Source of the DNA: Sialis fuliginosa
Taxonomy: Eukaryota; Arthropoda; Insecta; Megaloptera; Sialidae
DNA length: 64,000 nucleotides
Direction: 5' to 3'
Assembly (NCBI GenBank): GCA_961205875.1
Contig: OY540813.1
Location: forward strand, 6,853,001 to 6,917,000
A model generated the notes under the pieces. The model was not told the origin of the DNA. It ran no database searches and worked only from the letters and a program-made list of their open reading frames with translations. Of the stretch, positions 1-11,700 are shown piece by piece; position 1 is the stretch's first letter, and every line of letters starts with the position of its first letter. Made by a program: the position numbers and the translations under genes.

Positions 1-480
1 CGGCCTTACAAAATGTTCATGACATCAGTTAAAATACTGAGAGTTGGCACCTCAATTTCAGCTCAAATATTGTTTTTTAACTACTGGATAGTCGTTGGCT
101 TATTAACATAAACCCTCCCCTTTAGATATCCCCAAAGATGATAATCTGAGGCTGTTAAATCCGGTGAACAAGGAAGCCAGTTGACTGCCGAGTTTTTTGA
201 AATTATCTGTTCGCCAAAAAATCTCCCTTAAAAGCTCCATACTGAGTCGGGCGGTGTGTGCAGTGGCACCATTTTGTTGGAACATTACTAGATTGTTAGT
301 AAGAGCAGGTCGTGGAAAAGTTTGAATCATATGTCGGTATCACTCACCTGTTACAGTTATGGCATTTCTGTTAACATCTTCAAAAAAAATATGACCCAAT
401 AATCTTTTGGGATGTAACGCACTAGATTGTACATTTAACCGTTAACCTCATTCTACTGGCCGGAGCAATCGTGTCCACTT
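1..480 (-). mobile_element. decayed mariner/Tc1-like transposase, C-terminal part, cut by window edge
   Basis: Read on the minus strand, this stretch shows pieces of an IS630/Tc1/mariner transposase. Around 380-410 is a GHIFFEDVNRNAITVTGE-like block. At about 235-290 is QQNGATAHTARLSMELL, where active relatives have an aspartate in place of the N. At about 130-170, in a different frame, is SPDLTASDYHLWGYLKG. The pieces lie in more than one frame and contain stops, so the copy is dead. The C-terminus runs into position 1, so the left end of the element is outside the window. The family assignment rests on the conserved motif order; the exact subfamily is not determined. Confidence 0.8.
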
Positions 481-1005
481 TTACTTGGCTATATCTTTTA
501 GCAGAAATAACTAACGTGAAAAAGTATTTCAATAATCTCTGAATCTTATCTCTTATCTTTCCATTATTAATTCCCCAGACCTTTAAAAGGTCTAAGAAGA
601 AAAAGAAAGCAAAATAAAAATTTAAAAGTTATGAATTTTTCAAATCAGTTTGTTTCTTTTGCGCCACCCTATTTCGGTGTCTCACTATGAAATACTCATT
701 TAAAAAAAATAACTGAATCATGTCAGTTTATTGTTGGTTTTTACAATATTAATTTTTTTCAATAAAAAATACTTGGAAATTTAGTATAAAAAAAATGTAT
801 CAATGTTTTTTCTGTTGTCATTGGTCAGTTGACACAACATACATACCAGTAGCGGTGCACAAGCTGTATTCAGGTGATGCCATGCAAATTACTATCATAG
901 ATCGAATACATTTGGATTTTGTCGTGTCTTCGGAAAGGGCAATTCTCTGCCGTACTGACTATGTCGAATGTGTCTGATCTAAACATAAACTGTCACTGGA
1001 CTTAC

Positions 1006-1553
1006 ATGAATATAGCTCGCGCACTGTCACTGATATATACATAATTATGATTGATTTATTTCTCCAAGTGATATGACGAATGTAAAATATTTCTCCGATG
1101 TCTTCAATACATTGTTCTGATACTTTTGCTTTTCATATCTATAAAAATATAAGACTATATTACAAAAACAAAATAAATATATGGTATTATATGTAAAAAT
1201 GTAAACAAACTTACGTAAAAGAAAAGAAATGCAACATCCAATATAGTAAAAATCAATATTCTTCCATAGATTGAATATATTAGTTGTACTGGTACGATGA
1301 ATGTAAAATAGTTCTCCAATGTCTTCAATACATTGTTCTGATACTTTCGCTTTTCATATCTATAAAAATACAAGACTATATTACAAAAACAAAATAAATA
1401 TATGACATTATATGTAAAAATGTAAACAAACTTACGTAAAAGAAAAGAAATTCAACATAGTAAAAATCAATATTCTTGTATGATGAATGTAAAATTAACA
1501 GACATAATGTCTTCAATATACGATTTTGCAGCATTAAGTATTTTGCTTTCACT
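1006..1553 (-). repeat. three tandem exon-like units with splice-type borders
   Basis: Three diverged copies of one unit lie head to tail with spacings of about 221 and 187 bp. On the minus strand each copy starts after a T-rich run ending in ATAG. The two upstream copies end TTTTAC followed by GTAAGT; the last copy has its own GTAAGT at 1000-1005. The exon-like blocks are 1436-1553, 1215-1359 and 1006-1138, separated by two spacers of 76 nt. The first two blocks are open in the frame that enters with one base completing a codon and leaves on a codon boundary; they share a QN.(V/I)LKTL core. The third block stays open only briefly in that frame before a stop. No known protein family is recognised. 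This could be a remnant of a multi-copy gene, a set of alternative exons, or a chance pattern in a tandem duplication. Confidence 0.5.
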
Positions 1554-2779
1554 CTATAAAAAAAATTTTCAATTAGTTAGGTTAAACTTCCTACTTTAAT
1601 TAAGTATGGTTTTATTTTTATAGATCACCTCAAATTTATACGATTTATCACAGTGAGCATCACATATTTTATAATTTCCATACATTTTCTGGGAATCCTT
1701 GTGCTTGTTTTTTATTTTAATTCAAATATTATATACTTCTTCGCTTAAACTTTATAACAGTCTATACTGCATTATTTATGTATTTTTGTTATTCATACAT
1801 ATAACATAACGGTACACAACAGTAAAATAGCATTATCTATTAATATTTATCAATAATTTTCTAATCAAACGAACGAAAACTAATTTTACAAACACATTTT
1901 AACTGTTTCACAAATTGTCAAACAATTAAAATAATACCAAAGCATGTATACAGACAGCGGTAAATTCAAAATACAGTCACGTGACAGTCACACTAGCGCT
2001 ATAAACGGTGTAGTGAAAAGGTTCATCCCCTTCCATATGGAGTTACCATACCCTGCTCGGATCTATGACTCGGAGTTTCATACAAGGCTCATGCCGCTCA
2101 TGCCTATAAGCACATGTTATTTTACATCCTTTTTAAATAATTTAGTCTTTAATCCGTGTTTTTAGTTATCTACATTAAATACATTACATTACATCCTGTC
2201 TAATTTGAAAAAAAACTATATGAAACAAGGAGGAAAGAAGAAATTCTGAGCAATTCCAATAGACGCCATAGACAGAATAGTCACAAAAGAAAGAGATAGA
2301 GTATGCGTTAAGTAATTGGTTAAACATGAGTGAAAAAAGATAGAGTATGTGTTGGGATATTAACTTATGTGACCTTTCCTTTGACACATTACGGTAACAG
2401 AATACACAGTCACGTCATAATAATTATGCTATGGAAAAATCTATGAATTAATTTTTCTCAACAATCAGCGTAAAAACAATGAACTTCATATGGATAATGT
2501 TTTTATTTAAAAAGTTTATTTTGCATATTAATGTCACTTCATTTTCTTTACTAAAGTTATACCGCTAAGTTCACTCATAAGAGACAAAGATATTGACTTC
2601 ATATGAGGTGCTAATCGAAGCGTCTTGACGTTGATATGATCTAAATGAAATTTCATCAAATTCGGTCCTACCCGTCCTACCGTTTTTTTGTTTGAACAAA
2701 TTTTTTGAAAAATATTTGTTTGGTGGCAATCGATACTTTGAAATATTAAATATTTTTATAGAGTTTTTATCAAATAACA

Positions 2780-2945
2780 TCTTATTTATACAAATACCCT
2801 CGCTGCGTCTGTATATGTGTACTATTTTCTCAGTAACTACTGAACGGATTTCATTCCGGTTTTCACTAATAGAGTGTTTCACGAGGAAGGTTTAATTAAG
2901 TGTATAATTTGTAGATATTAACCCGAGTAACACCAGATTCAAACT
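2780..2945 (+). mobile_element. Helitron-like fragment, partial copy
   Basis: This piece matches the unit at 3575-3881: a TCAGTAACTACTGAACGG core, then GTTTTCACTAATAGAGTG, CACGAGGAAGGTTTA, and near the end CCGAGTAACACCAGA. The 5' end typical of the family is missing. A 103-aa frame read on the opposite strand crosses it and is not a gene. Confidence 0.5.
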
Positions 2946-3574
2946 CCAATGAACTCCAATATAATGTAAATAATATATAATATAAAATAACATATTTTTA
3001 TCAAATAACATTTTATAATTTTTTATGATAATTTGGACGTGTGTGAACCTCAAGGGTTGCACTCTACGGTTTGTTATTTTTATATTTAAACAAAATTATG
3101 TTATCTTGGTAAAACATAATCTTTTTTAATATACAAACTTCAAAAATGAATATTTTTGCACAAAAATAACAAATATAAATTTATCATTTAAAAACATCCA
3201 CATAATGTTTAAGGAGATAAAATGTCGTTTGAAGTTTCTAACTTGATGTTTCCTGTTTTTGTTGATAATTCATTATAGTACATTTTAACATATAGTACAG
3301 TAACCCTTATTATTCAGGGGTGAATTTAAAAACATTTCTGTAATGATGACAATAATTTGAATTTAAAATTTTAGTTCTATATGTTATATATTATACTTCA
3401 TGGCCATCACATCCTATCGCGGGCCTCTGGACCGGGATTTTCGACGAGCTCCCTTCTGTTAAGAAACCTATGAAATTTTTTTTTACAAAAAAAGCTTGTT
3501 GACTTACTGCGACGGGCTTTCTCTAGTCCCCGGGCCCACAAGCTAAACCCCTATTAGCCCTTCCTGTATTAAAA

Positions 3575-3881
3575 TCTATACATATTATAAAACAAAGTCC
3601 CTCTCCGCGTCCCTCTGTCTTTCTGTGCACGATTTTCTCATAGCTCAGTAACTACTGAACGGATTTTATTCCGGTTTTCACTAATTGATAGAGTGTTTCA
3701 CGAGGAAGGTTTAGCTGTATAATTTGTAGATATTTTGTGTGAATTTCATGAAGTAGGAAAAAAATAATCGTTGGAGAGGTATCTTTGCATGCGCTGCGAT
3801 AAGTGAAAACAATGTTTATTTTAATAGGTTTATTACAGATTAAATTTCTATCTCCGAGTAACACCGGGTCCAGTGTGCTAG
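3575..3881 (+). mobile_element. non-autonomous Helitron-like element
   Basis: The unit starts TCTATACATATTATAAAA and ends in CTAG preceded by a short GC-rich segment (GAGTAACACCGGGT). That layout resembles insect Helitrons, which begin with TC and end with CTRR after a small hairpin. Its body carries the AGTAACTACTGAACGGAT motif common in such elements. It has no coding capacity. The base after CTAG is A rather than the usual T, so the 3' border is uncertain. A second, truncated copy lies about 0.8 kb upstream. Confidence 0.55.
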
Positions 3882-4094
3882 AATAATATAAAATATAATG
3901 AAAAAATATGTATAAAAAATAAAATATGTATTATTTTGGTCACGCAGATAAAGTTGTTGAAATTAAACCACACAGTTCATATATAATTAAAAATAACATC
4001 CGAAGAAAATCACTGTGGTTTACTGATATGATAAAATGTATATAAAACATACATATGGTGGATAAATAAAATCGTCTCTTGCTTGGCTACATTG

Positions 4095-5400
4095 CAATGG
4101 CGGACTAAGGAAGGCTAGTAGAATATTCCAAAAAACTTTTTTTAAACCGTTTCTCAAAAATGTTAAAAATATTTTATTTTATTTATTTACCATAGGTACA
4201 TTACATTATAAAAAAAATGTTCGTTGTCAGGTCAAATTACGCCCATAAAAAAATATTTTCGCCCTATTTCAATTCGTGAAGACCTTTTTTAGTCCTTGTG
4301 TTACTTTATAATCCTCACCAAGATTTTCTACCTCATTTTGGTCCTTCTTATTGTTAGTCAACTTTATCAGAGATAAACGCTATTTTGGGGGATTTTCATG
4401 ATATGTATTTACATAATATGTTGTTAAACTTACTTAAAAAAAACATTCGTTTCTTATCCATTGGACTAAAGCCTATAGGGCGTCGGTGATCCGAGGGTGC
4501 TAAAGAACCGAATAAGTATGTTGAAATATATTTTATTTCATTTTATTTTAGACGCAAATTTGCTAATACGGCACTGATCTTACTACGTATTAATTAATAT
4601 TTTTAAATCTTTAAATTGTAAACAACAATTTAAAAACTAATATTTAAATTGCTTTACAGTGTTTTCAGCAAATATGTGTATATTCTAAAATATCGTGTCT
4701 TAAAATATATGATTCCTCGACAGCAACAAACGTGATCAAATGTCACTCATGTTGTGTAAAAACAGTTTACTTATAAAATTCAGAAAAAACCTGTGCAATT
4801 AAATTTAAATGATATTCTTTCCTCTCATGATCAAATACCCTAGATCTTTCCTATAATTTATTATTTATAAAGTTTCTTTAACTTTTTAGGTGAAATGTTC
4901 ATAATACAAAATAAGAAAATTCTTGACATTCTATATATATAATACAGTAGATGGTCTATATTGTGAATCCGATTGAGCACAGTACCTTTATAATAAAAAA
5001 AACTAGATAACCCCCCAAATTATTTGCTATTGTCAAAAAATAGCAAAAAAAATAGAAAAAACACTTTTGAGAGCTTCGACTTTTATAGACTAGACTTTTC
5101 TCTTCAATTTTTTTTTTGTATCGCTGGTCGACCATTTTTGACCGAGTTATGGCGAAGAGATTAATAGCTTTCCGAATCTACAATTGGATTTTTTTACGAT
5201 CATTTGTTCCTTAGCAAATAATTAATTAAAATATTAGGCGCCCTTGGGATACTAACAATAATTCGCCCCTCTTGAGAAAATACACAGAAGGAGGGGTACG
5301 GGGTGACCGGTAAAATTAATTTTTCATCACAATTTTGCGGCTTCTTAGTTTGCGCCCTTTTTCAATTTCTGAAGACGTTTTTTTTAGTCCTCATGTCATT
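4095..5400. mobile_element. diverged hAT-type MITE fragments
   Basis: CAATGGCGGACTAAGGAAGG at 4095 resembles the left end of the complete hAT-type MITE at 25695. GAAGACCTTTTTTAGTCCT near 4278 and a related stretch near 5370 resemble the interior of that element. No matching right end or target duplication was found, so these are treated as broken relatives. Between them lies AT-rich sequence with nothing recognisable. Confidence 0.35.
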
Positions 5401-5755
5401 TTTTTCCACAATTCCACATGTTTTTTCACAAATCTATAATACTTAATGAAACCTTGAAATGTTTTTATCTGTATTTACAATACAATGCATATACATGATT
5501 TTAACTTGACGATTTCAAAATACTAATGGAGGGAAAAAGACACGTTGTAGCCACTCCTACCTCTTAGTCAGTCTTTACACAAACGTCATCGATCTATCAT
5601 GTTGTGATGTTATTGTGATCATTGTAATTATTGGACAACAATGCAAATGTAGTGACATCTAGTGTATAAAATAATTGTTATGATGTTATAGTGAACATAT
5701 GATTTGAATATTGATTATTGTGTAAAAACCCAACAATTATTAGACGCTTTCCAAA

Positions 5756-8700
5756 ATGAAAGTCCAAATAATTTGTAGTGTTTTGGTAATTCTTTTGAGT
5801 TCCAAGGAGATTTCAACGGTGGAGAAAGTCAATGGTAATAAGTTATTGATTGTTATGTCATTTTTACTTCATTTTTTTATTAACAAAACATGAAAATTTA
5901 ATAGTTTAGAAATTTAAACACAAAAATGATTAAAATAAACATTGAATATTAAATTTTATTTATATATAAGTACCTACCAATAAGTTTATATCGTTAATAC
6001 AAATAATTAAGAGTAGATACAATATTAACAATATTTGTTATAATTTATAATAAATATAATGTATTGTACACAGGCAAACTCATTTAATAAAATCTAGGAA
6101 TCTCAATAATATTATCAAGAAACTTCCGGGCTAACTGCTGTTTTTATCACATATTATTTAAATATTTCCGGCTAAATGAGAATACTACATTAAATATATC
6201 AACATTTTATAGACTACAAAAATTACAATGAAAATAGTTTATAATTATAACTAATTGTAAGTAATATTAACTCAAATGTAAAAGTAATTGCATTATTGTC
6301 ATTGATCATAGAAAATATTAATTAAATACGTTAATATCTAGTATAGGTACCTATTGATTAGTTTACTACATATATTATGTAGGTACTATTATTATAACTA
6401 ATTAAATAAATAATTTCGTAAAAATACATCGAATTTTAATATGTATACTCTCTACAAATGATATTCGGCTATTCGGTGTAATGAGTATTGTTTTCTTAAG
6501 AAAACGTGATGACTCTTCTAATTTGAATAGTGGGGAAAACATGTTTAAGCTCCTCCTCTTTTACTTAATTTAAGACCAATATATACAAATAGGTATATAC
6601 ATTTGTCTCATGAAATGATTATAACTGATTTTGATTTTTTAGAGTAGGTACTTAATGTAAAAATGAAGTCAAGGAAATCAGCTTGATTTAGATACAGAAG
6701 TAATTATTATTTCTAATATAAAAAGCAGAGACGTAACGCGTATCTTCATAATAAAAAAGTATTATTACAATTTATAGCTACATAGTATACTTTTATGAGG
6801 AAGATTAATCAATTTTTAGTTTTTATTTATCCCCCTATTACATTTTACAATTTTATGTCAGAAGCTAATATAAATACCTACCTACATCCTACATCCAATT
6901 CTGTTTTTATACGATTTTGAAATAGCACGATCGATAACAATCAAATAAAAATTATTTACACGTATTGATTCGATTTTACACGATTCCTTTTTATGGGATT
7001 TCCCTATGCATTTCAATTTTTTCTTGTTTATTAATATATTTTTGTTTTTGTGTATGTATGTATATTTTTAGTGGATTTCCCTATGCATTTCAATTTTTTC
7101 TTGTTAAATTAATATATTTTTGTTTTTGTGTATGTATATTTTTAGTGGATTTCTCTATGCATTTCAATTTTTTCATTTAAAAAAAATCATATAAAATTTA
7201 ATAATATTTTATTTTTACGTTTTTTGAGCCTTTGGAACCGATCCCCAGTTTTTATACCATAATGTTTTAATAGCGCGGAATATTGTTACATCAGTGGGGG
7301 GGGTGGGGGGGGGGGGTCTGTATGATAATTTTTCATCAGAATCGAACCAATTGATAATTTAAATACATATGCTTGTTTTTTGTGTGTGTGTTTTTTAAAT
7401 TTTAATGATTTTCCTGTTTTTCGTTTACGATTGAGGTATTACCCCCTCCTCCATTTTCGCACCACTCACAATTTATACTTTTTCCGTATCTTATTAATTG
7501 GGCAATCAATAATCTTCAATTTATTTAAATGTTAAAAATGCTTATTTCAAAATTTCTTCAGATTCTTTGTAAATATGTAAATTTCAAAAATAAAGTGTTA
7601 TCACTGTGTTGAAGTTCTTGAAAAATAAAATATTATAAGCAGGGTCGTATTAGCAACACTTACTTCCTGCACAAGATTACTTTTTTACATCCCAACATAA
7701 AAAAAATCGCTCAACAATATCACCGAGTGTGTAAGCTATTTAATTGATAATATGGCCCTGCATTGTTTCTCTATATAAACAACGCAGTAAGTTACATATG
7801 TAACTGACATTACATTGATACCGTTATATGGATATCTTACTATTAGTATGTAAGGTAGCAGAGTTCTTCAGTATGTCACCTGTCTGTAACATTGAATCAG
7901 AATGGTAGTAGTATATTTCACGATGATTCATTGTTCAAATATTTTTGTATCGTGAGTAATGATTGAAATCATTCACGGTCTGTATAGGCAACAAATATAT
8001 ATATGTACTAGGTGTCTACAAATGCAAAATAAAGCCTTGGCACTTTACAGAAACGGTCTCCGTTACCGCTCGATCTTGTAAATCTATTACATGTTAGTTG
8101 CGTCGAAACGCAGCGCCGTTTCGACGCAACTAACATGTCACCTGTATTGAATCACATATAATAGATTTGCAAGATTGAAGCAGTGACGGAGACCGTTTCT
8201 GTAAAGTGCCAAGGCGTAAATATATCACAAACAGTGACGCGTTACAAAGTAGGCATTTTAGACAACTGCCTAGGACTCCGAAATAAAGGGAGGGCCCAAA
8301 CTGACGAAGGTAGCTCACAATCAGTATAAATTGTTCGTGAAGACTTTTTTTACTTTTTACACACGAAAACTGCTTCTAAATCTAACGTACCTTTCTTATT
8401 TTTAACTGATATATGTAATAATTATTATACTTTTTCATTTTTGTATTTGACATGTTCCTAATTAATTTAACCTATATATTATATTGACTTTAGTTTTAGT
8501 TATTGTTAATTAAATGATATCATTTCCTATAAACTAGAACATTATTTTCTTATAATTTAATTACGCATCCCTTTTTTAATTATGTGACAAACAAGTGTTT
8601 TTAACAGAATATGTTATCATTTTGTGGTTGAGAAGTAATAATACTGGTCGAAATTAAATCATACCATATAAATACATTCTAAAAGTAAACACGTACCTAA

Positions 8701-11700
8701 ATATCTGACAATTATACATTATATATGTATATTTTAGATCTGGTTTAGAAGACGTTTGAATTAATACTTTATTATTTAAAAAAAAACTGTTTTTAGTATG
8801 AATCACTTGAGGAGTAGTAGCACGTTATACACCAGGCAGGGTTGGAGGGGGGGAGGGGGGGGGGGTAACAACAGATTTTAATTTTGGGAAAAATAAATCT
8901 TGAGACAATTTTCATTTTTGCGTAATGAAATTTTCGGGCAGATTTTTTTCTCAATAATGAGGTTCTAAATTGTCTTCTGCCTCTAACGGTCATAGCGCGC
9001 CACTGTTAAGAAGATGAGGGCAATACATACTTATTTTTATACATATCATATTTTGCAGTTTATACTTCCTTTAAAAGAAAGTGTACCTACCCTGTTTTAA
9101 TTATCATTATTAAGAAGTCTTACTAATTATTGTTTTAGTTCAGTGGTTCTAAAACATTTTAAGTATAAAGATATCTTAATATTAGAAAATTAAAGTAAAA
9201 AATATATATAATTTATAAATGGAAAAAATTATTTTATAAAAAAATTCACACGAAACTAAGATTTTACTTGATCTCGGTCTCGATCACGTATACGAAAGGA
9301 GACCGAAACAAGACCGGAATATTTTTTTCGAAACGAGACCAATACGATATGGTTTTAATTTTCAAGAGACGAGATTGAAATGAGACTTACCTGACTTTCG
9401 TCTCGTCTCGTTTCATGTGCAGCCCTACTTATTATAAAATTACGTATAATAGGGACAGTAGCGTACCGAGGAGGGGGAAAAAGGGGCATTTGCCCCGAGC
9501 GGCAGTTTGTTAAGGGCGGCACATTTGTGGATTGGGGGCGGCCAATTTGAGGTAGCAACAAAAAAAAGGTCATCAAAATCACTAGAAAGGCACAAAATTG
9601 TGGATTCCCAGCGGTAAATTCGAGAAAAAGATCTTCAAATTTGCCATTTGCTCCGGGTGGCAAAAACCTACGGTACGCCACTGGATAGAGAGGAAATTCG
9701 TCACTAATAATTCTTTCCAAAATACTTATAATTATAATAGACAATTACTTTTATCTCAACTACACTACTGATTTTACGAAATTTTATAAATCGCAACTTT
9801 AAGATTGATTTAAATAAAATATGAATTGAAATATATTTACAGGAACTTATGTCATTATTTTTCGATAGAATTCCGATAAAATTTACTTAATTAATATTTA
9901 CTAAAAGGAAGTGGTATCATTATCACTAATGCCAGAGAAAAATGCAAACCAGTAGCGGCTCGTGAAATTTAAGAAAATATATTTATATGCATGTATGCGT
10001 AATGCGTACAGTGGACATCTTTAGGGATTTAATGAAAGTGCACTTTTTTGTTCACTGCAATGTGAAACGAAACGTTGGCCAAAAGATCAAGATTACCGCG
10101 GATGTTTATAAAATTTCATGGGGGCTGTTTTGGTAAAATCTTGAACAAGATCTAAAAAAAGTTAACGATCTTTCCAATATTATTATTTTTTAATTTTCTG
10201 TAAATGAATTTATTGAAAAACATCTACCAATCCCTTGAAACTAATAAAATTTCTTCCTTAGACTTTAATGTTAACAATATTTAAATTTCAGATTTTATAT
10301 ACAATTCTCGATCTTCTCGATCATCCTTTATAATGAAACCCCCAGATCTACCAAAATTAGATATTGAACAATCAGAGACAATTGTGGATTCTGGAAGTTC
10401 GTTAACGATCATTTGTAATGGATCTCGACCAGTAATGTGGGATTTCCCAAATAACACAAATGACGATGGACTATACTGGTCATCTGTAAGTTTAATTATT
10501 TATAACTATGTGTATTACAAATGAATTTATTTTTATATATGTAATATATTCAGAAGAGGCGCAACCTGTATACTTATTATAATTTATTTTAGTTAAATAT
10601 ACACATACGTAATACCCCATCTGATCCCATTTATCCATACGGAGCAAAATTAGAAATCTCAAATGCATCATTTACCGATACTGGTTATTACTACTGTCAC
10701 TTCAACGACACATTTGATAAAGATGATATAAACACATTTACAAGTATTTATGTTTATGTTAGAGGTACGTACCTACTGATTTATATTAATTAATAACTAG
10801 ATAAAACAATATACAGTGATATTATATATTTTATTCCAGATGAAGCAGAGTTACTTATTCCAAATCCTACGTTCACAATTCATAGTACTCAATACAGGTC
10901 AGTTATAATTCCATGTCGACCAACTTCACCCGATGTTACTGTTAAGTTGTTAAGAGAAGATGATGAGGTAATTTTTACTATGATATAGACAGTTCATGTT
11001 AGAAACCTTATGAGATTCTGCACAGTTGTAATATACATATATAATATCTGTTACATTATAGCATTCTATTTGTAAATAGTAACGTTAATATATCTTGTAA
11101 CTGTAAATGACAATCACTGCATCTTCTTTAGATAGATTGAATTAAATCAGAGAGATTTATTTTAATTATATTAATTTAATAGACAGTATCCGTTAAAATT
11201 TTAGCTCCAGATTTTTTTAAGTGGCTTATTTACTGCAAATATAAACTAAAATTCAGTGACCTGAACAGTTTTACATGTGCAAACAACGAAAAGACTCATA
11301 AGGGTTTTAATTGATTAACTTTACTTTTTACAATATAATAATTAAACTTTATTTACAACCATAGGGAGCTGATATAACTCATTTATATAAATATGATCGA
11401 CACTATGGTTTCAAAATAAAAAATATGTCAGCTACTGATGCATTTATGTATCAATGTCTAGCCAAACGAGGAAAAGTTGAGAAACGCCTATCTTTTCTAT
11501 TGATGTATTTCCGTACGTCTTTTTTTATAATTGGACAAAACCAAAAACATTTTTTAATTTAGAACTTGGAGGCGTTAATAATACATATTTAAAGAACCAG
11601 TTTTTCAATATTTTTATAGTTTTAATTTTAATAATAATTCTAGTAAAAAATGTTTTTGAACTGTCTTTTATATACTAATTTTAATTTTTCAGGCCACAAA

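Larger units (their letters stand above)
5835..10291 (+). other. Pvr intron 1 (long, repeat-bearing)
   Basis: This 4.46-kb interval lies between the signal-peptide exon (donor GGTAATA) and the first Ig exon (acceptor TTTCAG). No coding exon was seen in it. It holds a tandem repeat near 7 kb, a small fold-back element at 8034-8215, a GAGAC-rich repeat near 9.3 kb, a hAT-type MITE at 9456-9683, and G-runs at about 7294-7318 and 8846-8866. The rest is AT-rich sequence with no feature I can support. Confidence 0.7.

Noticed and set aside
2571-2882. 103-aa minus-strand reading frame
   Set aside because: It overlaps a Helitron-like repeat and shows no domain or codon pattern of a gene.
7290-7320. 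G-run with quadruplex potential, and similar runs at 8846, 47450 and 63425
   Set aside because: They look like low-complexity tracts or parts of transposon remnants; no consistent position relative to genes was seen.
9355-9744. 129-aa minus-strand reading frame
   Set aside because: It is the translation of the hAT-type MITE at 9456-9683 and the neighbouring GAGAC repeat.
11560-11690. A possible extra Pvr exon between the two alternative Ig2 exons
   Set aside because: Considered because an Ig first half seemed missing. No Ig motif or open phase-compatible frame fits, and the mutually exclusive reading explains both exons without it.
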